NCBI GenBank assembly: GCA_964555055.1
Contig: CAZKQW010000003.1
Span: 62,001 to 126,000 of the forward strand
Length of the DNA: 64,000 nt
Direction of reading: 5' to 3'
From: GCA-016699445 sp964555055
GTDB lineage: Bacteria; UBA10199; JACPAL01; GCA-016699445
This document shows positions 48,371-57,412 of this stretch, in pieces. A model generated the notes under the pieces. That model was not told where the DNA came from. It searched no databases and saw only the letters and a program-made list of their open reading frames with translations. The position numbers and the translations under genes were made by a program. The stretch's first letter is position 1; each line of letters starts with the position of its first letter.

Positions 48371-49260
48371 AGAACCTCTTAGAACATCGGCTTCTCTTCG
48401 TCACGGGCAAGGGGGGCGTCGGTAAGACGACGCTCAGTTTGGTTTTGGGATTGATCGCCGCCAAACAAGGGAAGAAAACCCTCCTTGTCGAGCTCAATGC
48501 CTCTTCTCTCTCCGTGTTGGCGAAGACTAAAAAGATCGGGTATAAACCGCAAAAATTAATCCCTTCTTACCCGAATCTCCACGTCATCAACGTAGATCCC
48601 CATTCCTCCTTCGAGGAATATATTCTCATGCAGATCAAGCTGAAGGCCTTATATAAGGCTGTTTTCGAGAATAAATTCGTTCGCTACTTTATCGATGCGA
48701 CGCCAGGATTGGCGGATCTCATGTGCGTCGGGAAAATCTATAGCGTAGTGAAGGATTACGACCTCGTTATCGTGGACGCTCCCGCCACGGGCCATGGTTT
48801 GGCCTTATTGACGATTCCCCAAGTGGTATCATCCGCCGTGAAAGTGGGGCCTTTAGGCCATGAGGCCCAAAGGATCGACGAGCTCCTTCATGACGCGGAG
48901 AAAACCCGTGTCGTCTTGGTGACTTTGCCCGAGGACATGCCGGTGACCGAGACTCTCGAGCTTGCGGAGACTTTAAAGACGCAGGGATTCCCGCTCGGTA
49001 CCCTTTTCCTGAATCAATCCCGCGAAAGGCTCATCAGCGCTGGAGATGACCTCGCCGTCCAAAAAAGTTCCTTAGCCCAGGAAGTGAAGGACCTGATCCA
49101 TTTGGAAGTGGTGAGGGAAAATTTATCCGAACATTATCGAAATGTTTTGAAGGAGACTCTTGAAGATCCCGTTTCAATTCCGTGGTTTCCAGCGGAGACG
49201 TTCGGTTTATCCGAAATCGAGGCGCTTGCGGAAGAAATGAAAAGGAGTCTGGATGGATAG
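48367..49260 (+). CDS. ArsA/Get3-family ATPase, first copy
   Basis: 297 aa, starting at TTG overlapping the preceding TGA. LLFVTGKGGVGKTTLSLVLG is the deviant Walker A (KGGVGKTT), LVELNASSL switch I-like, YDLVIVDAPATGHGLALL switch II and LFLNQSRERL. It is shorter than E. coli ArsA (about 580) and has a single domain. Get3/ArsA-type proteins bind hydrophobic tails or arsenite; no metalloid-binding Cys triplet is visible. It forms a pair with the next gene, overlapping by 8 nt. Confidence 0.9.
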   Translation: MKNLLEHRLLFVTGKGGVGKTTLSLVLGLIAAKQGKKTLLVELNASSLSVLAKTKKIGYKPQKLIPSYPNLHVINVDPHSSFEEYILMQIKLKALYKAVFENKFVRYFIDATPGLADLMCVGKIYSVVKDYDLVIVDAPATGHGLALLTIPQVVSSAVKVGPLGHEAQRIDELLHDAEKTRVVLVTLPEDMPVTETLELAETLKTQGFPLGTLFLNQSRERLISAGDDLAVQKSSLAQEVKDLIHLEVVRENLSEHYRNVLKETLEDPVSIPWFPAETFGLSEIEALAEEMKRSLDG

Positions 49261-50314
49261 CCTTTTCGAGAAAAAAATCGTGATTTGTTGCGGGAGTGGC
49301 GGCGTCGGTAAGACGACCACATCCGCCGCCATAGCCCTAGAGGCCGCGGCAAAGGGCCTGAAGACCATCGTCTTGACGATCGATCCCGCTAAGAGATTGG
49401 CGACGGCGATGGGATTGAGCGGCCTAAGCCACGCTCCGAAAAAAGTCGCCATGGCTTCGGGGACTCTTTATGCGATGATGCTGGACACGAAGAGAACCTT
49501 CGATCGTTTGATCGAACGCTATGCCCCCAGCGAAAAAGAGGCCCAGACCATTCTCAACAACCGTCTTTATAAGCACATGTCGAACATGATAGCTGGTTCG
49601 CAGGAATACATGGCCATGGAGCGTCTGCATGAAATTCATGAAGAGGGGAAATATGACTTCATTGTCCTCGACACGCCCCCCACGCGCCATGCCTTGGACT
49701 TCCTGGAAGCGCCCCGCCGTATGGTCAACATGACTCAGAATAGTCTTTTGAAGTGGTTTTTGACGCCCAGTCTCTTCGCGGGCAAGGTGGGTTGGGGCTT
49801 GCTGCAGAAAGGTGCCGAGAAGATACTCTCGGTATTGGACCGCTTGGCTGGCTTGAATTTCCTGCACGAACTGGCCGAAATGATTTCCCTTATGGGAGGG
49901 ATGTTGTCAGGATTTCAAAAAAGAGCCCAGTCGGTGAGCGACTTGCTCCATTCCGACGCCTGTGGTTTCGTATTGATCGCGAGCCCTTCGGAGGTGTCGA
50001 TTGAGGATGCCCGTTTTTTCCATGAAAAAATCCAAGAGGAAAACTTGCCGTTCCTAGGATTCATCGTCAACCGCGTCCATCCTTTTTTGAAAGTGGGGCC
50101 GGAAGGCTTCAAAGCTGCTTCCTTAGGAATTGAGTTAAAGGAAAGCGTGGGTAAGATCGTGCGTGCTTACCAGAAACTTCATGTCCGGGACACGCAAGCA
50201 CTCGAAGGTTTGAAGCGTTCCAAAAAGTATTTCTTCAAGACCATCCCTTTATTGGCCGATGAGGTACATGATTTAGAAGGCTTGAGGAGAATGGGAAGCG
50301 TCTTGCTAGGCTGA
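49253..50314 (+). CDS. ArsA/Get3-family ATPase, second copy
   Basis: 353 aa. KKIVICCGSGGVGKTTTSAA is the deviant Walker A (here GSGGVGKTT), LTIDPAKRLATAMGL switch I (IDPAK), FIVLDTPPTRHALDFLEAP switch II and GFIVNRVHPFL the nucleotide-recognition region. The 100-residue helical insert between (LLKWFLTPSLFAGKVGWGLL) is hydrophobic and could be the client groove. ArsA1 and ArsA2 could form a heterodimer, as the two halves of E. coli ArsA do. Confidence 0.9.
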   Translation: MDSLFEKKIVICCGSGGVGKTTTSAAIALEAAAKGLKTIVLTIDPAKRLATAMGLSGLSHAPKKVAMASGTLYAMMLDTKRTFDRLIERYAPSEKEAQTILNNRLYKHMSNMIAGSQEYMAMERLHEIHEEGKYDFIVLDTPPTRHALDFLEAPRRMVNMTQNSLLKWFLTPSLFAGKVGWGLLQKGAEKILSVLDRLAGLNFLHELAEMISLMGGMLSGFQKRAQSVSDLLHSDACGFVLIASPSEVSIEDARFFHEKIQEENLPFLGFIVNRVHPFLKVGPEGFKAASLGIELKESVGKIVRAYQKLHVRDTQALEGLKRSKKYFFKTIPLLADEVHDLEGLRRMGSVLLG

Positions 50315-50662
50315 AATATAGGCTTGGATCTGTTTCTTATCGGTTTCAGACAATTTTACGAATTGAAGCCCCATTCCGACGATGGGTAGCGAATCATCGG
50401 AGGTTCTTTCGACGCGCACAACCTTGCCTGAAGCATGGATAGGCGAAGTGCCGTTTTGCAATGAAAACGATAAGGAGACCTGGGTGTTCAGGTTCAAAGG
50501 GATGTCGGATTCGAGGAAAATACCTCCGATGCTGATATCGGTGCTGTAAAAATAAATGAAACCTTCATGGAACTCGTCCTCGAAGACGACCTGGGAACGA
50601 AGAATGCGTCTTGGAAACACTCGTTTCTCCATTCCCGATTTCGTTTTTTTTCCGTTAGACAC
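50306..50662 (-). CDS. PilZ domain protein
   Basis: 118 aa. RVFPRRILRSQVVFEDEFHEG carries RRxxR, and STDISIGGIFLES the DxSxxG c-di-GMP motif; SLQNGTSPIHASGKVVRVER and GMGLQFVKLSETD complete the barrel. It is coupled to the degenerate receiver gene upstream by an 8-nt overlap. It probably reads cyclic di-GMP to control motility or an adhesive function. The gene is convergent with arsA2, with 9 nt overlap. Confidence 0.88.
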   Translation of the reverse strand: MSNGKKTKSGMEKRVFPRRILRSQVVFEDEFHEGFIYFYSTDISIGGIFLESDIPLNLNTQVSLSFSLQNGTSPIHASGKVVRVERTSDDSLPIVGMGLQFVKLSETDKKQIQAYISA

Positions 50663-51065
50663 GTGTTCCCGCCTTTTTCTTGCGGCCGCGCTTTGAGATT
50701 TTTGGCGAATGGATCAAGCGGTTGGCCAGAGAAATCAAATCGTAAGGATAAAAAGGCTTTTCCACGAGTAAGACCGAAGTCGTCTCGGCTATTTGAGAGA
50801 TCTGCTCCTTGAGATCGAAACGATCTTTGGCGGAAATCACCAAAGTGGGACAAGGAAACCTTAAAACTTCCCCCTTGGGCAACGCATTACTGTTAATGAC
50901 GAGAAGGTCCGGCCGTAAACGTGGGCTGAGTTTATGAAGGGTCGAAAACTCGTTTGAAAAACGGAGGCGAAAACGTAGCTTGGACGTGAAAAGGAGCGAG
51001 TACATCTGGCCTGCGAGTTCCGAACGATCGATGACCATGACATCTTTTAGGATTCGTGGCGGCAT
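50655..51065 (-). CDS. Degenerate response-regulator receiver protein
   Basis: 136 aa. CheY-like order: VMVIDRSELAGQMYSLL (strand 1 with the first acidic site reduced to one Asp), LLVINSNA where the phospho-acceptor strand should read (D)xxx; Asn stands in place of Asp, then TLVISAKDR (Ser/Thr position) and LLVEKPFYPYDL with the conserved Lys-Pro. It cannot be phosphorylated in the standard way. The C-terminus is basic (KISKRGRKKKAG). The co-transcribed PilZ partner suggests a protein-protein switch. Confidence 0.72.
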   Translation of the reverse strand: MPPRILKDVMVIDRSELAGQMYSLLFTSKLRFRLRFSNEFSTLHKLSPRLRPDLLVINSNALPKGEVLRFPCPTLVISAKDRFDLKEQISQIAETTSVLLVEKPFYPYDLISLANRLIHSPKISKRGRKKKAGTRV

Positions 51066-51108
51066 TTAAGTTTCGTAACGTAATGAAAACGGTCATGATT
51101 GACAATAT

Positions 51109-51879
51109 TTACTTTGATGTTTGATCATTTTGATTCTCTTCTTCGTAATACTCTCCGATTTTCCATGGGTAATGGTCTTGAGAGATACGATTGTAGTAAG
51201 GTATTCCTCCTTTTCTCCAACCATCTAGCACTAAGCCGTCTTCAAAAGTTTTTCCCAAAGCATAAACAGCGATGGCATTATGCTCGGCTAACTTATCTTT
51301 ATGGGCCGTAATCCAGTGGAAGGAGAGAGTTTTCAGTGGAAGGGTCTCCAGTGTCTTCAGTAACTCACGCGCCCAATGCCAACAGAGCCCGTCATTTTTG
51401 AGCTTCATATTAACGAAAATATTATTGAGTGCCGCGGGTCGGATCATTTTGAAGGATTTTTTCATTTTCTCAAAAGTTTCGATTGTCGTTTGGGCGATGG
51501 CATCGGCTTCCTCGGGGTCAATTGGATGAGAAGCGGGGAGTTCGAGAATCGCTTTTTGAATGCCGACCGCTTGGCGCCACTTTTGGGTTTCAACAATTAA
51601 AGACTGCCGTTTTTCGAAGAGGTCTCTAAAAGCGGGTGAAAGAGCATTTTTTTGGTTGGGGGAGGTTTGCTTCAGAAGCCAACGGTCGAAGGGTGAAATC
51701 TGACGGTCAAAATCGCGAAGTCGTTGTTCGGCAGAGTCCTGATGGGCCTTGGAAGAGGTGGTTAAAGCATCCAAAGAACGATGATTTAAAGAAAAAATGA
51801 GAAAAATAATGAGGATAGGGTAGGATAGATAAACTTTTCTCTTCATAAACACGCAGGACTGCTTGACTTCTTTAGGCAT
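51109..51879 (-). CDS. Exported transglutaminase-like hypothetical protein
   Basis: 256 aa with an N-terminal signal anchor (KVYLSYPILIIFLIFSL, residues 15-31). The middle is helical and charged. The C-terminal part NDGLCWHWARELLKTLETL, EHNAIAVYA and LVLDGWRKGG places Cys, His and Asp in the order of a transglutaminase-like triad. That is a suggestion from spacing only. The ATG at 51879 has AAGGTAGGG just upstream; ATG 51846 is an alternative without a site. It is AT-richer than neighbours. Confidence 0.6.
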   Translation of the reverse strand: MPKEVKQSCVFMKRKVYLSYPILIIFLIFSLNHRSLDALTTSSKAHQDSAEQRLRDFDRQISPFDRWLLKQTSPNQKNALSPAFRDLFEKRQSLIVETQKWRQAVGIQKAILELPASHPIDPEEADAIAQTTIETFEKMKKSFKMIRPAALNNIFVNMKLKNDGLCWHWARELLKTLETLPLKTLSFHWITAHKDKLAEHNAIAVYALGKTFEDGLVLDGWRKGGIPYYNRISQDHYPWKIGEYYEEENQNDQTSK

Positions 51880-51970
51880 TTACCCTACCTTGCCCCAAAT
51901 TTTCGCATCAAATAAATTTTTTTGAAATTTTTTAAGATTAATTTTCAAATTTTCCATCAAGGAGGAAAGA

Positions 51971-52414
51971 ATGACGAAAAGCAAAACCGTGTTAGGTCTG
52001 ATGGCCCAGTTGACCGTGATTGCGGCCCTCAGTTTGGCTGCCGTGGGTTGCCAACAACAGAATAACGGCAACAAAGGAAAAGGCGTTAAAGGTTTGAGCC
52101 GCGTCTATTTCGATTTCGACAAGTCCGATATTAAGTCTGATAGCAAGAAAACTTTGGAAGATAACGCTTCTTATTTGAAGAAGAATAAAGATCTGAAGGT
52201 GAACGTGGAAGGTCATTGCGATGAAAGGGGTACCGAAGAGTACAACTTAGCCCTCGGCAATCGCCGTGCTGTTTCCACCAAGAACTATCTGGTGTCCTTA
52301 GGCGTGGATAAAAAGAGACTCTCCACTAAGAGTTATGGCGAGGAGAAGCCTCTCGAGAATTGCCACAACGAAAGCTGCTGGTGGAAGAACCGTCGTGCGG
52401 AATTCGTAAAGTAA
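51971..52414 (+). CDS. pal: Peptidoglycan-associated lipoprotein (OmpA domain)
   Basis: 147 aa. The lipobox ends AAVGC with Cys27. The OmpA-like domain begins LSRVYFDFDKSDIKSDS, continues with VEGHCDERGTEEYNLALGNR (the diaminopimelate-binding HxDxRGxxxYN motif) and RAVSTKNYLVSLGVDKKRL, and ends KNRRAEF. It anchors the outer membrane to peptidoglycan. AAGGAGGAAAG precedes the ATG. The tolQRAB genes are not in the window. A strong two-tier terminator follows, before cpoB. Confidence 0.95.
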   Translation: MTKSKTVLGLMAQLTVIAALSLAAVGCQQQNNGNKGKGVKGLSRVYFDFDKSDIKSDSKKTLEDNASYLKKNKDLKVNVEGHCDERGTEEYNLALGNRRAVSTKNYLVSLGVDKKRLSTKSYGEEKPLENCHNESCWWKNRRAEFVK

Positions 52415-52439
52415 TTTAGATCATTAGAGTCGCATCAAA

Positions 52440-52497
52440 AAACCGTCCGTTTGTCCATCCGCCTTAAGCGGACGGATGGCGGACGGTTTCTTTTTTT
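52440..52497 (+). terminator. Two-tier terminator after pal
   Basis: Outer 10-bp stem AAACCGTCCG (52440-52449) / CGGACGGTTT (52480-52489), an inner 7-bp stem CCATCCG/CGGATGG, then CTTTTTTT. It lies between pal and cpoB. Confidence 0.9.
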
Positions 52498-52520
52498 AAG
52501 CTTTTTAAGATAGAGGGGAT

Positions 52521-53279
52521 ATGAAATCAAAAATCGCTTTTTGGGTTTTGCTACCGACTTTATTGTTGACGGCGGTCTCCGAACTCCATGCCAAATCCGA
52601 TAAGGATCTTGAGGAGTTCCGGCGGATCGCCGACGAAAATAGCCGCATCTTGGCGGAGGCCACGCAATCGATCAATTCCCTGCGACAGGAAGTCCAGGCG
52701 TTGCGTGGCGCTATCGATGAGGTGAAGTACTTTTCGCAACAAGAAACTCAAAAGAACGAGAAGATGATCCGCGACTTTGATTACCGTCTGACCGGCATGG
52801 AAGAGCGTATGGGACTGATGGGAAGCCAGTTACAGGAGATGGTTTCGAAGCCGGCCCCCGAAGGCGCAAAAAAAAAAGGAGCTGAGTCCACCACGGAAGA
52901 CGCTCTCTATCACAAAGCCCTCGCGGAAATTAACTCCCAAAATTTTAAAACGGCGGTAGGATTGTTTGAGGATTTCATCAAGAAGTTCCCGAAATCGACC
53001 TTGGCCGATAACGCCCAATATTGGAAAGGCGAGGCCCTTTTTGGTCTGAAGGATTACCCGAACGCAGCCTTGGAATTCCAAAAGGTGGTCCAGAAATATC
53101 CGAAGAGCGATAAGGTACCGGGAGCCGTCCTTAAGCAAGGCTACTGTTTTTTCGAGATTAAGGAATACGCCGACGCGCGCGTCTTCCTCAATAAGGTGAT
53201 TTCCGAGTACCCTGCCTCCGACGCGGCGGCTTCCGCCAAGGACAAGTTAGAGAGAATCGACCAGCTTTTTAAAAAATAG
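52521..53279 (+). CDS. cpoB: Cell-division coordinator CpoB/YbgF-type protein
   Basis: 252 aa with a signal peptide (MKSKIAFWVLLPTLLLTA, cleavage near LHA). A coiled coil follows (LRQEVQALRGAIDEVKYF), the trimerisation region of YbgF, then three TPR-like repeats: ALYHKALAEINSQNFKTAV, AQYWKGEALFGLKDYPNAA, LKQGYCFFEIKEYADARV. It couples Tol-Pal and peptidoglycan synthesis in E. coli. It follows pal after 106 nt with a GAGGGG ribosome site. Confidence 0.9.
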   Translation: MKSKIAFWVLLPTLLLTAVSELHAKSDKDLEEFRRIADENSRILAEATQSINSLRQEVQALRGAIDEVKYFSQQETQKNEKMIRDFDYRLTGMEERMGLMGSQLQEMVSKPAPEGAKKKGAESTTEDALYHKALAEINSQNFKTAVGLFEDFIKKFPKSTLADNAQYWKGEALFGLKDYPNAALEFQKVVQKYPKSDKVPGAVLKQGYCFFEIKEYADARVFLNKVISEYPASDAAASAKDKLERIDQLFKK

Positions 53280-53301
53280 CGTACGAGTATCGGAAAATGA
53301 A

Positions 53302-54117
53302 ATGATTGAAGCTCGTGGATTGACAAAGACGTTCGGCGAAAGGGTCGCGGTCCGCGATCTTTCCTTCCAAATATATCCGGGGGAGGTTGTGGGGCTTTTA
53401 GGGCCGAATGGCGCCGGGAAAACGACCACGATGCGCATGCTAACCGGCTACACGACGCCGACCGCGGGGTCCGTCACGATTTCCGGCTATGATCTTCTGG
53501 AGAATCCGCAAGAAGCGAAGAAACGGCTCGGCTATTTGCCGGAAAATCCGCCTCTTTATCCGGAATTATCCGTTCTCGAGACCCTCGAGTTTTCCTTAGG
53601 CTTACGGGCCGGTAAAGACCGCAAGGAGCAAACGGAAAAAGCCCTGGAGCGGACTGGGCTACAGGACGTCCGTCGCCGTTTGGTGGGGAATCTCTCGAAA
53701 GGCTACCGACAGCGCGTGGGTATCGCGCAAGCGATCGTTCATGAACCGCCTTTTCTGATCTTGGACGAGCCCACGACCGGACTGGATCCCAAGCAAATCG
53801 CGGAAATACGGGATTTGATCCAAACCTTGAAAGGAGGCGTCGCCATCCTCCATTCCTCCCATATTCTTCAAGAGATCAGCCAGGTCTGTGATCGCATCCT
53901 CATCATCCACCAGGGAGGCTTGGTGGCGAGCGGACGTATCTCGGAGCTGACGGGCGCGCTCGGGAAGAGGAAGCTCCTGGTGACGACTTCGCTGGACACG
54001 TCGATTGTCAAGGAACGTTTGGCGCGCGTCGAAGGCGTCGAGGCTGTGGAGGATTACGCGTCTAATTTGGAAGAAGTTTTCTTCCAGGTGACCGGAAATC
54101 GGAAAGGCGGCTCATGA
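53302..54117 (+). CDS. ABC transporter ATPase (GldA-like)
   Basis: 271 aa. LLGPNGAGKTTTMRML is Walker A, LSKGYRQRVGIAQAIVHEPP the signature, FLILDEPTTGLDP Walker B, and ILHSSHILQE the H loop. It is followed by an ABC-2-like permease and a GldG-type protein with overlaps of 4 and 10 nt, the order of gldA-gldF-gldG and of many uncharacterised ABC exporters. The export substrate is unknown. Confidence 0.93.
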   Translation: MIEARGLTKTFGERVAVRDLSFQIYPGEVVGLLGPNGAGKTTTMRMLTGYTTPTAGSVTISGYDLLENPQEAKKRLGYLPENPPLYPELSVLETLEFSLGLRAGKDRKEQTEKALERTGLQDVRRRLVGNLSKGYRQRVGIAQAIVHEPPFLILDEPTTGLDPKQIAEIRDLIQTLKGGVAILHSSHILQEISQVCDRILIIHQGGLVASGRISELTGALGKRKLLVTTSLDTSIVKERLARVEGVEAVEDYASNLEEVFFQVTGNRKGGS

Positions 54118-54812
54118 TCGGCGCCCTCGTGAAAAAAGAACTCAAGACCCTCTTCGCCTCGCCCACGCTCGCCGTGCTTTCGGCTTTGTTCATTTTCTTA
54201 ACGGGTTTCGCGTTCACCGCCGCCTTGACCCAGATCACGCCCCAACGGCTTCCCGAGGCTTCCGTGCGTGGCATCGTCTACTTCATGGCCGTGCTCTTTC
54301 TCTTCATCAACCCCTTCCTCACCATGCGGAGTTTCGCGGAGGAGAAGAAGACGGGTACGTTGGAGTTCCTGCGGACATCGCCTTTGACGGACACGAGTTT
54401 GGTTTTGGGGAAATTCTTCGGAGTCCTCCTCGTCGTCGCTTTTATTCTTTTTTTAACGCTTGAGTTCCCGATTTTCATCTTCTTCCTGGGCCAACCGGAC
54501 GTGGGGGTGATGCTTCTTTCGTATCTGGGGCTTTTCCTTTTGGCTGCGACCTTTCTGGCTTCGGGCATTTTCTTTTCCGTCCTATCCAAGAATCCGATGG
54601 TCTCTGCGATGTTGAGTTTCGTCTTTAATCTCACTCTTTGGTTTTTGGCGGAAATCGGCGGTGATCTCGGGGAGGCCGTTTCCCCCATCTCTCATTTGCA
54701 AAGTTTCAGCACCGGTGTTTTGGACGCGTCGGACGTTGCCTATTACCTTTTATCGACTGCCGCGTTTCTATTCCTCTCGGTGCGCGTCTTGGAGGCCGAA
54801 CGATGGCGATGA
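54114..54812 (+). CDS. ABC-2-type permease (GldF-like)
   Basis: 232 aa, six membrane helices. It starts MIGALVKKELKTLFASPTLA as ABC-2 permeases do; MRSFAEEKKTGTLEFLRTSP is the conserved cytoplasmic loop and LGKFFGVLLVVAFILFLTLE follows. It partners the ATPase before it, overlapping by 4 nt, and overlaps the GldG-like gene by 10 nt. In Bacteroidota GldF acts in gliding; no gliding genes are near here. Confidence 0.88.
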   Translation: MIGALVKKELKTLFASPTLAVLSALFIFLTGFAFTAALTQITPQRLPEASVRGIVYFMAVLFLFINPFLTMRSFAEEKKTGTLEFLRTSPLTDTSLVLGKFFGVLLVVAFILFLTLEFPIFIFFLGQPDVGVMLLSYLGLFLLAATFLASGIFFSVLSKNPMVSAMLSFVFNLTLWFLAEIGGDLGEAVSPISHLQSFSTGVLDASDVAYYLLSTAAFLFLSVRVLEAERWR

Positions 54813-56191
54813 ACCGAAAATGGAAACGTGGAAGCCTCGCCGCCGCCTTAACGTTCGTCACTTTAGGAGCCAGCGTAGGCCTTTACCTGTTCATGCACGG
54901 GAGGAATTGGCGTTGGGACCTCACGGAAAAGAGAGAGCTGAGCCTCTCCTCGCAGACGCGCAGCGTTCTAGAAAATTTAAGCCAATCCATAACGATCACT
55001 GCATTTTTCGGTCCCGGCGAGGATTTGGACGACGTATACATCCGCCGCCGGGTCGATGACGTGCTCAGAGAATACGCCGCACGCTCGCCGAAGATCGATT
55101 ACCGGATGACGGACGCGACGACGGACGTAGCGAAGGCCGCGGAGCTCCAAATCCACACGGACGGCACTATTGTCTTCCAATCGGGGAAGAACCGGAAGGA
55201 CATCTATAAATCCCAGCTTTTCGATTTTAGTGAAATGTCGGAGAGTTCTTTGCCTCTCTTCACGGGAGAGTCGGCGTTCACCAATGCGATCCTTAAAATC
55301 ATTCAACCCGCCCAAAAGACGGTTTGCTTCTTGGAAGGTCACGGCGAGCGCTCCTACCGAGATCTAGAGCCCGAAGGTTTAAGTGCCTTGAAAAACGAAT
55401 TGGCGAGCGCAAACGATGATGTCGAGTCCGTTTCGTTCACTAAGAATCAAGAAGTCCCTTTGCGCTGCTCGGTCCTCGTGATCGCGGGACCGAAGCGGCC
55501 GGTGACCGATCCAGAAGACCGGGCGATTTCCTCATGGATCGAGAAAGCGGATGGGAAGGTCTGGATCCTTATCGAACCGTTGACGGACAACCCTTTGCCG
55601 AAGACATTATCCCTCCTGGAAGTGGTGCCGCAGGATGATTTGGTTTTTGATCCTGAGAGACATTTTTTAGTCGGTCCCCAATACCCGGCTCCCGTTCTAA
55701 TGCCCCACCCGATTACGAAGGGCATTGTCGGCGTAGATCCCGTTTTGTTCTCGGCACGCAGTTTGATGTCTTCAAACGATTCTTTGGCGGAACTCTTAAA
55801 AACCTCGCCAAAGGCTTGGGGGGAGACAGAGCTCAAGTCCGGATCCAAACCCACTTTCGAAAAGGGCCGGGATCATAAGGCGCCTTTGACTTTAGGCTAC
55901 GCGGTCACGGATGCGGAAAAAAAACCGCGGGCCGTCGTGGTCGGCGACGTGGATTTCGCGGCGAACGCCCTCATCGGCGCCCCGGGAAATCGGGATTTAG
56001 CCATGAATATGATCGGATGGCTCATGGACGACAAGGATCAAGTGACGATCCGCCCTCAAGCACCGGACTATCGCAACATCACCCTCACCGCGGGAAAGGC
56101 GAGATTCCTCTCGTGGTTCACACAGCTTGTCTATCCGTTGCTTATTTTAGTTGGAGTGGGCTCCTACTGGTACCGACGCCGTCACTTATAA
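54803..56191 (+). CDS. GldG-type ABC auxiliary protein
   Basis: 462 aa. One N-terminal TM helix (residues 11-29) and one at the C-terminus (WFTQLVYPLLILVGVGSYWY), with a large extracytoplasmic domain between: RWDLTEKRELSLSSQTRSVL, FFGPGEDLDDVYIRRRVDDV, KTVCFLEGHGERSY, then IEPLTDNPLPKTLSLLEV. This is the ABC_transp_aux/DUF4350-like arrangement of GldG. It completes the three-gene exporter. Confidence 0.88.
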   Translation: MAMNRKWKRGSLAAALTFVTLGASVGLYLFMHGRNWRWDLTEKRELSLSSQTRSVLENLSQSITITAFFGPGEDLDDVYIRRRVDDVLREYAARSPKIDYRMTDATTDVAKAAELQIHTDGTIVFQSGKNRKDIYKSQLFDFSEMSESSLPLFTGESAFTNAILKIIQPAQKTVCFLEGHGERSYRDLEPEGLSALKNELASANDDVESVSFTKNQEVPLRCSVLVIAGPKRPVTDPEDRAISSWIEKADGKVWILIEPLTDNPLPKTLSLLEVVPQDDLVFDPERHFLVGPQYPAPVLMPHPITKGIVGVDPVLFSARSLMSSNDSLAELLKTSPKAWGETELKSGSKPTFEKGRDHKAPLTLGYAVTDAEKKPRAVVVGDVDFAANALIGAPGNRDLAMNMIGWLMDDKDQVTIRPQAPDYRNITLTAGKARFLSWFTQLVYPLLILVGVGSYWYRRRHL

Positions 56192-56209
56192 GGCCGATAA
56201 AACGAGTTT

Positions 56210-57403
56210 TTAAGGCTTTCGGATTTCGGCTTCTAGGATGGTTCGAAGTCGGTTCGGATTCGTCCAATCCTTAAATAACCGTCCATTGAGAAAAAGACTC
56301 GGAGTGCCATGGACATCCATGATTTCTCCTTGAGCTAAATCGTCCTGGACGATCTTGGCTGCTTCGTCGCTAGCAAGACACGCTTCGAAGCCAGCCTTAT
56401 CCAAATGCACTTGGTCCGCGATTTCCAACAGAGTGGAGCGCGAGAGGCGCTTTTGGTTCTCGAAGACTAGATCATGATATTCCCAAAATTTACCCATCTT
56501 GTGCGCGCACGCACCCGCCTTTGCCGCTAAGCAGGATACCGGATGCATGGCATGGCCTATTTTCACATTGCATGCGTTGTCCAAAGGATAATTCAGATAC
56601 ACGAGACGGATGTCGTTACGGTATTCTTTCAGATAGGGCTTAAGAGTGAAAGCGGCCAAACGGCAGAATGGGCACTGGAAATCTGAGAATTCAACGAGAG
56701 TGACCTTGGCGTTGGGATTTCCCCAGAGCGGCCGGTTTTCGATATTCATCTCTTTTGAAGGGAGAGCTCGGAAGGCTTCAATGTATTGCTCCGGAGGCAT
56801 ATCGATGCGTGCCGCATGGACTTCCGGGGCTAGGCCGCGAAAAAAGATCAGTCCGACCACAAGGACGGCGATGGAAATCCCTACGTGAGCCCCCATCTGG
56901 GCCTGACCCTTAAAAATAGAGGAAAGATAATTCATTAAGAAGCGAGGGATCTGAAGATAGGAAATGCCAAGAGCTTTCGGTAGAAGAACGACAAAGGCAA
57001 GGGTGGCGAGATAGTTCGCCGCACACATGAGGCAGAGGATGCCGAGCTTTGTCAGGGAAATATAGGCCATACCGACATTATAAAGGAGGGCTAAGCAAGA
57101 CGCAGCGAAGAGAAAAGACAGAGTGGTGCGGGAGTTTTTCGCGAGGCTATAGATCAACCCAGCCGCAACTAGTGCGTAGAAAATCGCTCCTAGCTCGGAA
57201 TTGAGGATAACACCGTATGGCGTTTCGATTTTTGCGTAACGACTGGCGAGAGCCGCGTCACAGTCGAAGACGTCGCCTACATGGCAGAAACTTTTCTCGT
57301 CCAATCCTCGGGTCGCCAACTGAAAGTGCATTTTCGTCATCACGACCGAGGAAGCCAATCCTAGGAGGCTGAAAACCACTAAAGTCAGGAGGATTTTTTT
57401 CAT
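56210..57403 (-). CDS. VKOR-DsbA fusion thiol oxidase
   Basis: 397 aa. Residues 1-180 form a four-helix VKOR domain with the loop Cys pair (FCHVGDVFDCDAA) and the CLMC redox motif. Residues 215-397 are a DsbA-like thioredoxin domain: NAKVTLVEFSDFQCPFCRLA with the CPFC active site, and GEIMDVHGTPSLFLNGRLF with the cis-Pro (GTPS). It oxidises exported proteins and passes electrons to quinone. This is the type found in bacteria lacking DsbB. It has a TTGAGT/TAAAAA promoter and no Shine-Dalgarno sequence. Confidence 0.93.
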   Translation of the reverse strand: MKKILLTLVVFSLLGLASSVVMTKMHFQLATRGLDEKSFCHVGDVFDCDAALASRYAKIETPYGVILNSELGAIFYALVAAGLIYSLAKNSRTTLSFLFAASCLALLYNVGMAYISLTKLGILCLMCAANYLATLAFVVLLPKALGISYLQIPRFLMNYLSSIFKGQAQMGAHVGISIAVLVVGLIFFRGLAPEVHAARIDMPPEQYIEAFRALPSKEMNIENRPLWGNPNAKVTLVEFSDFQCPFCRLAAFTLKPYLKEYRNDIRLVYLNYPLDNACNVKIGHAMHPVSCLAAKAGACAHKMGKFWEYHDLVFENQKRLSRSTLLEIADQVHLDKAGFEACLASDEAAKIVQDDLAQGEIMDVHGTPSLFLNGRLFKDWTNPNRLRTILEAEIRKP

Positions 57404-57412
57404 AGTCAGCGG

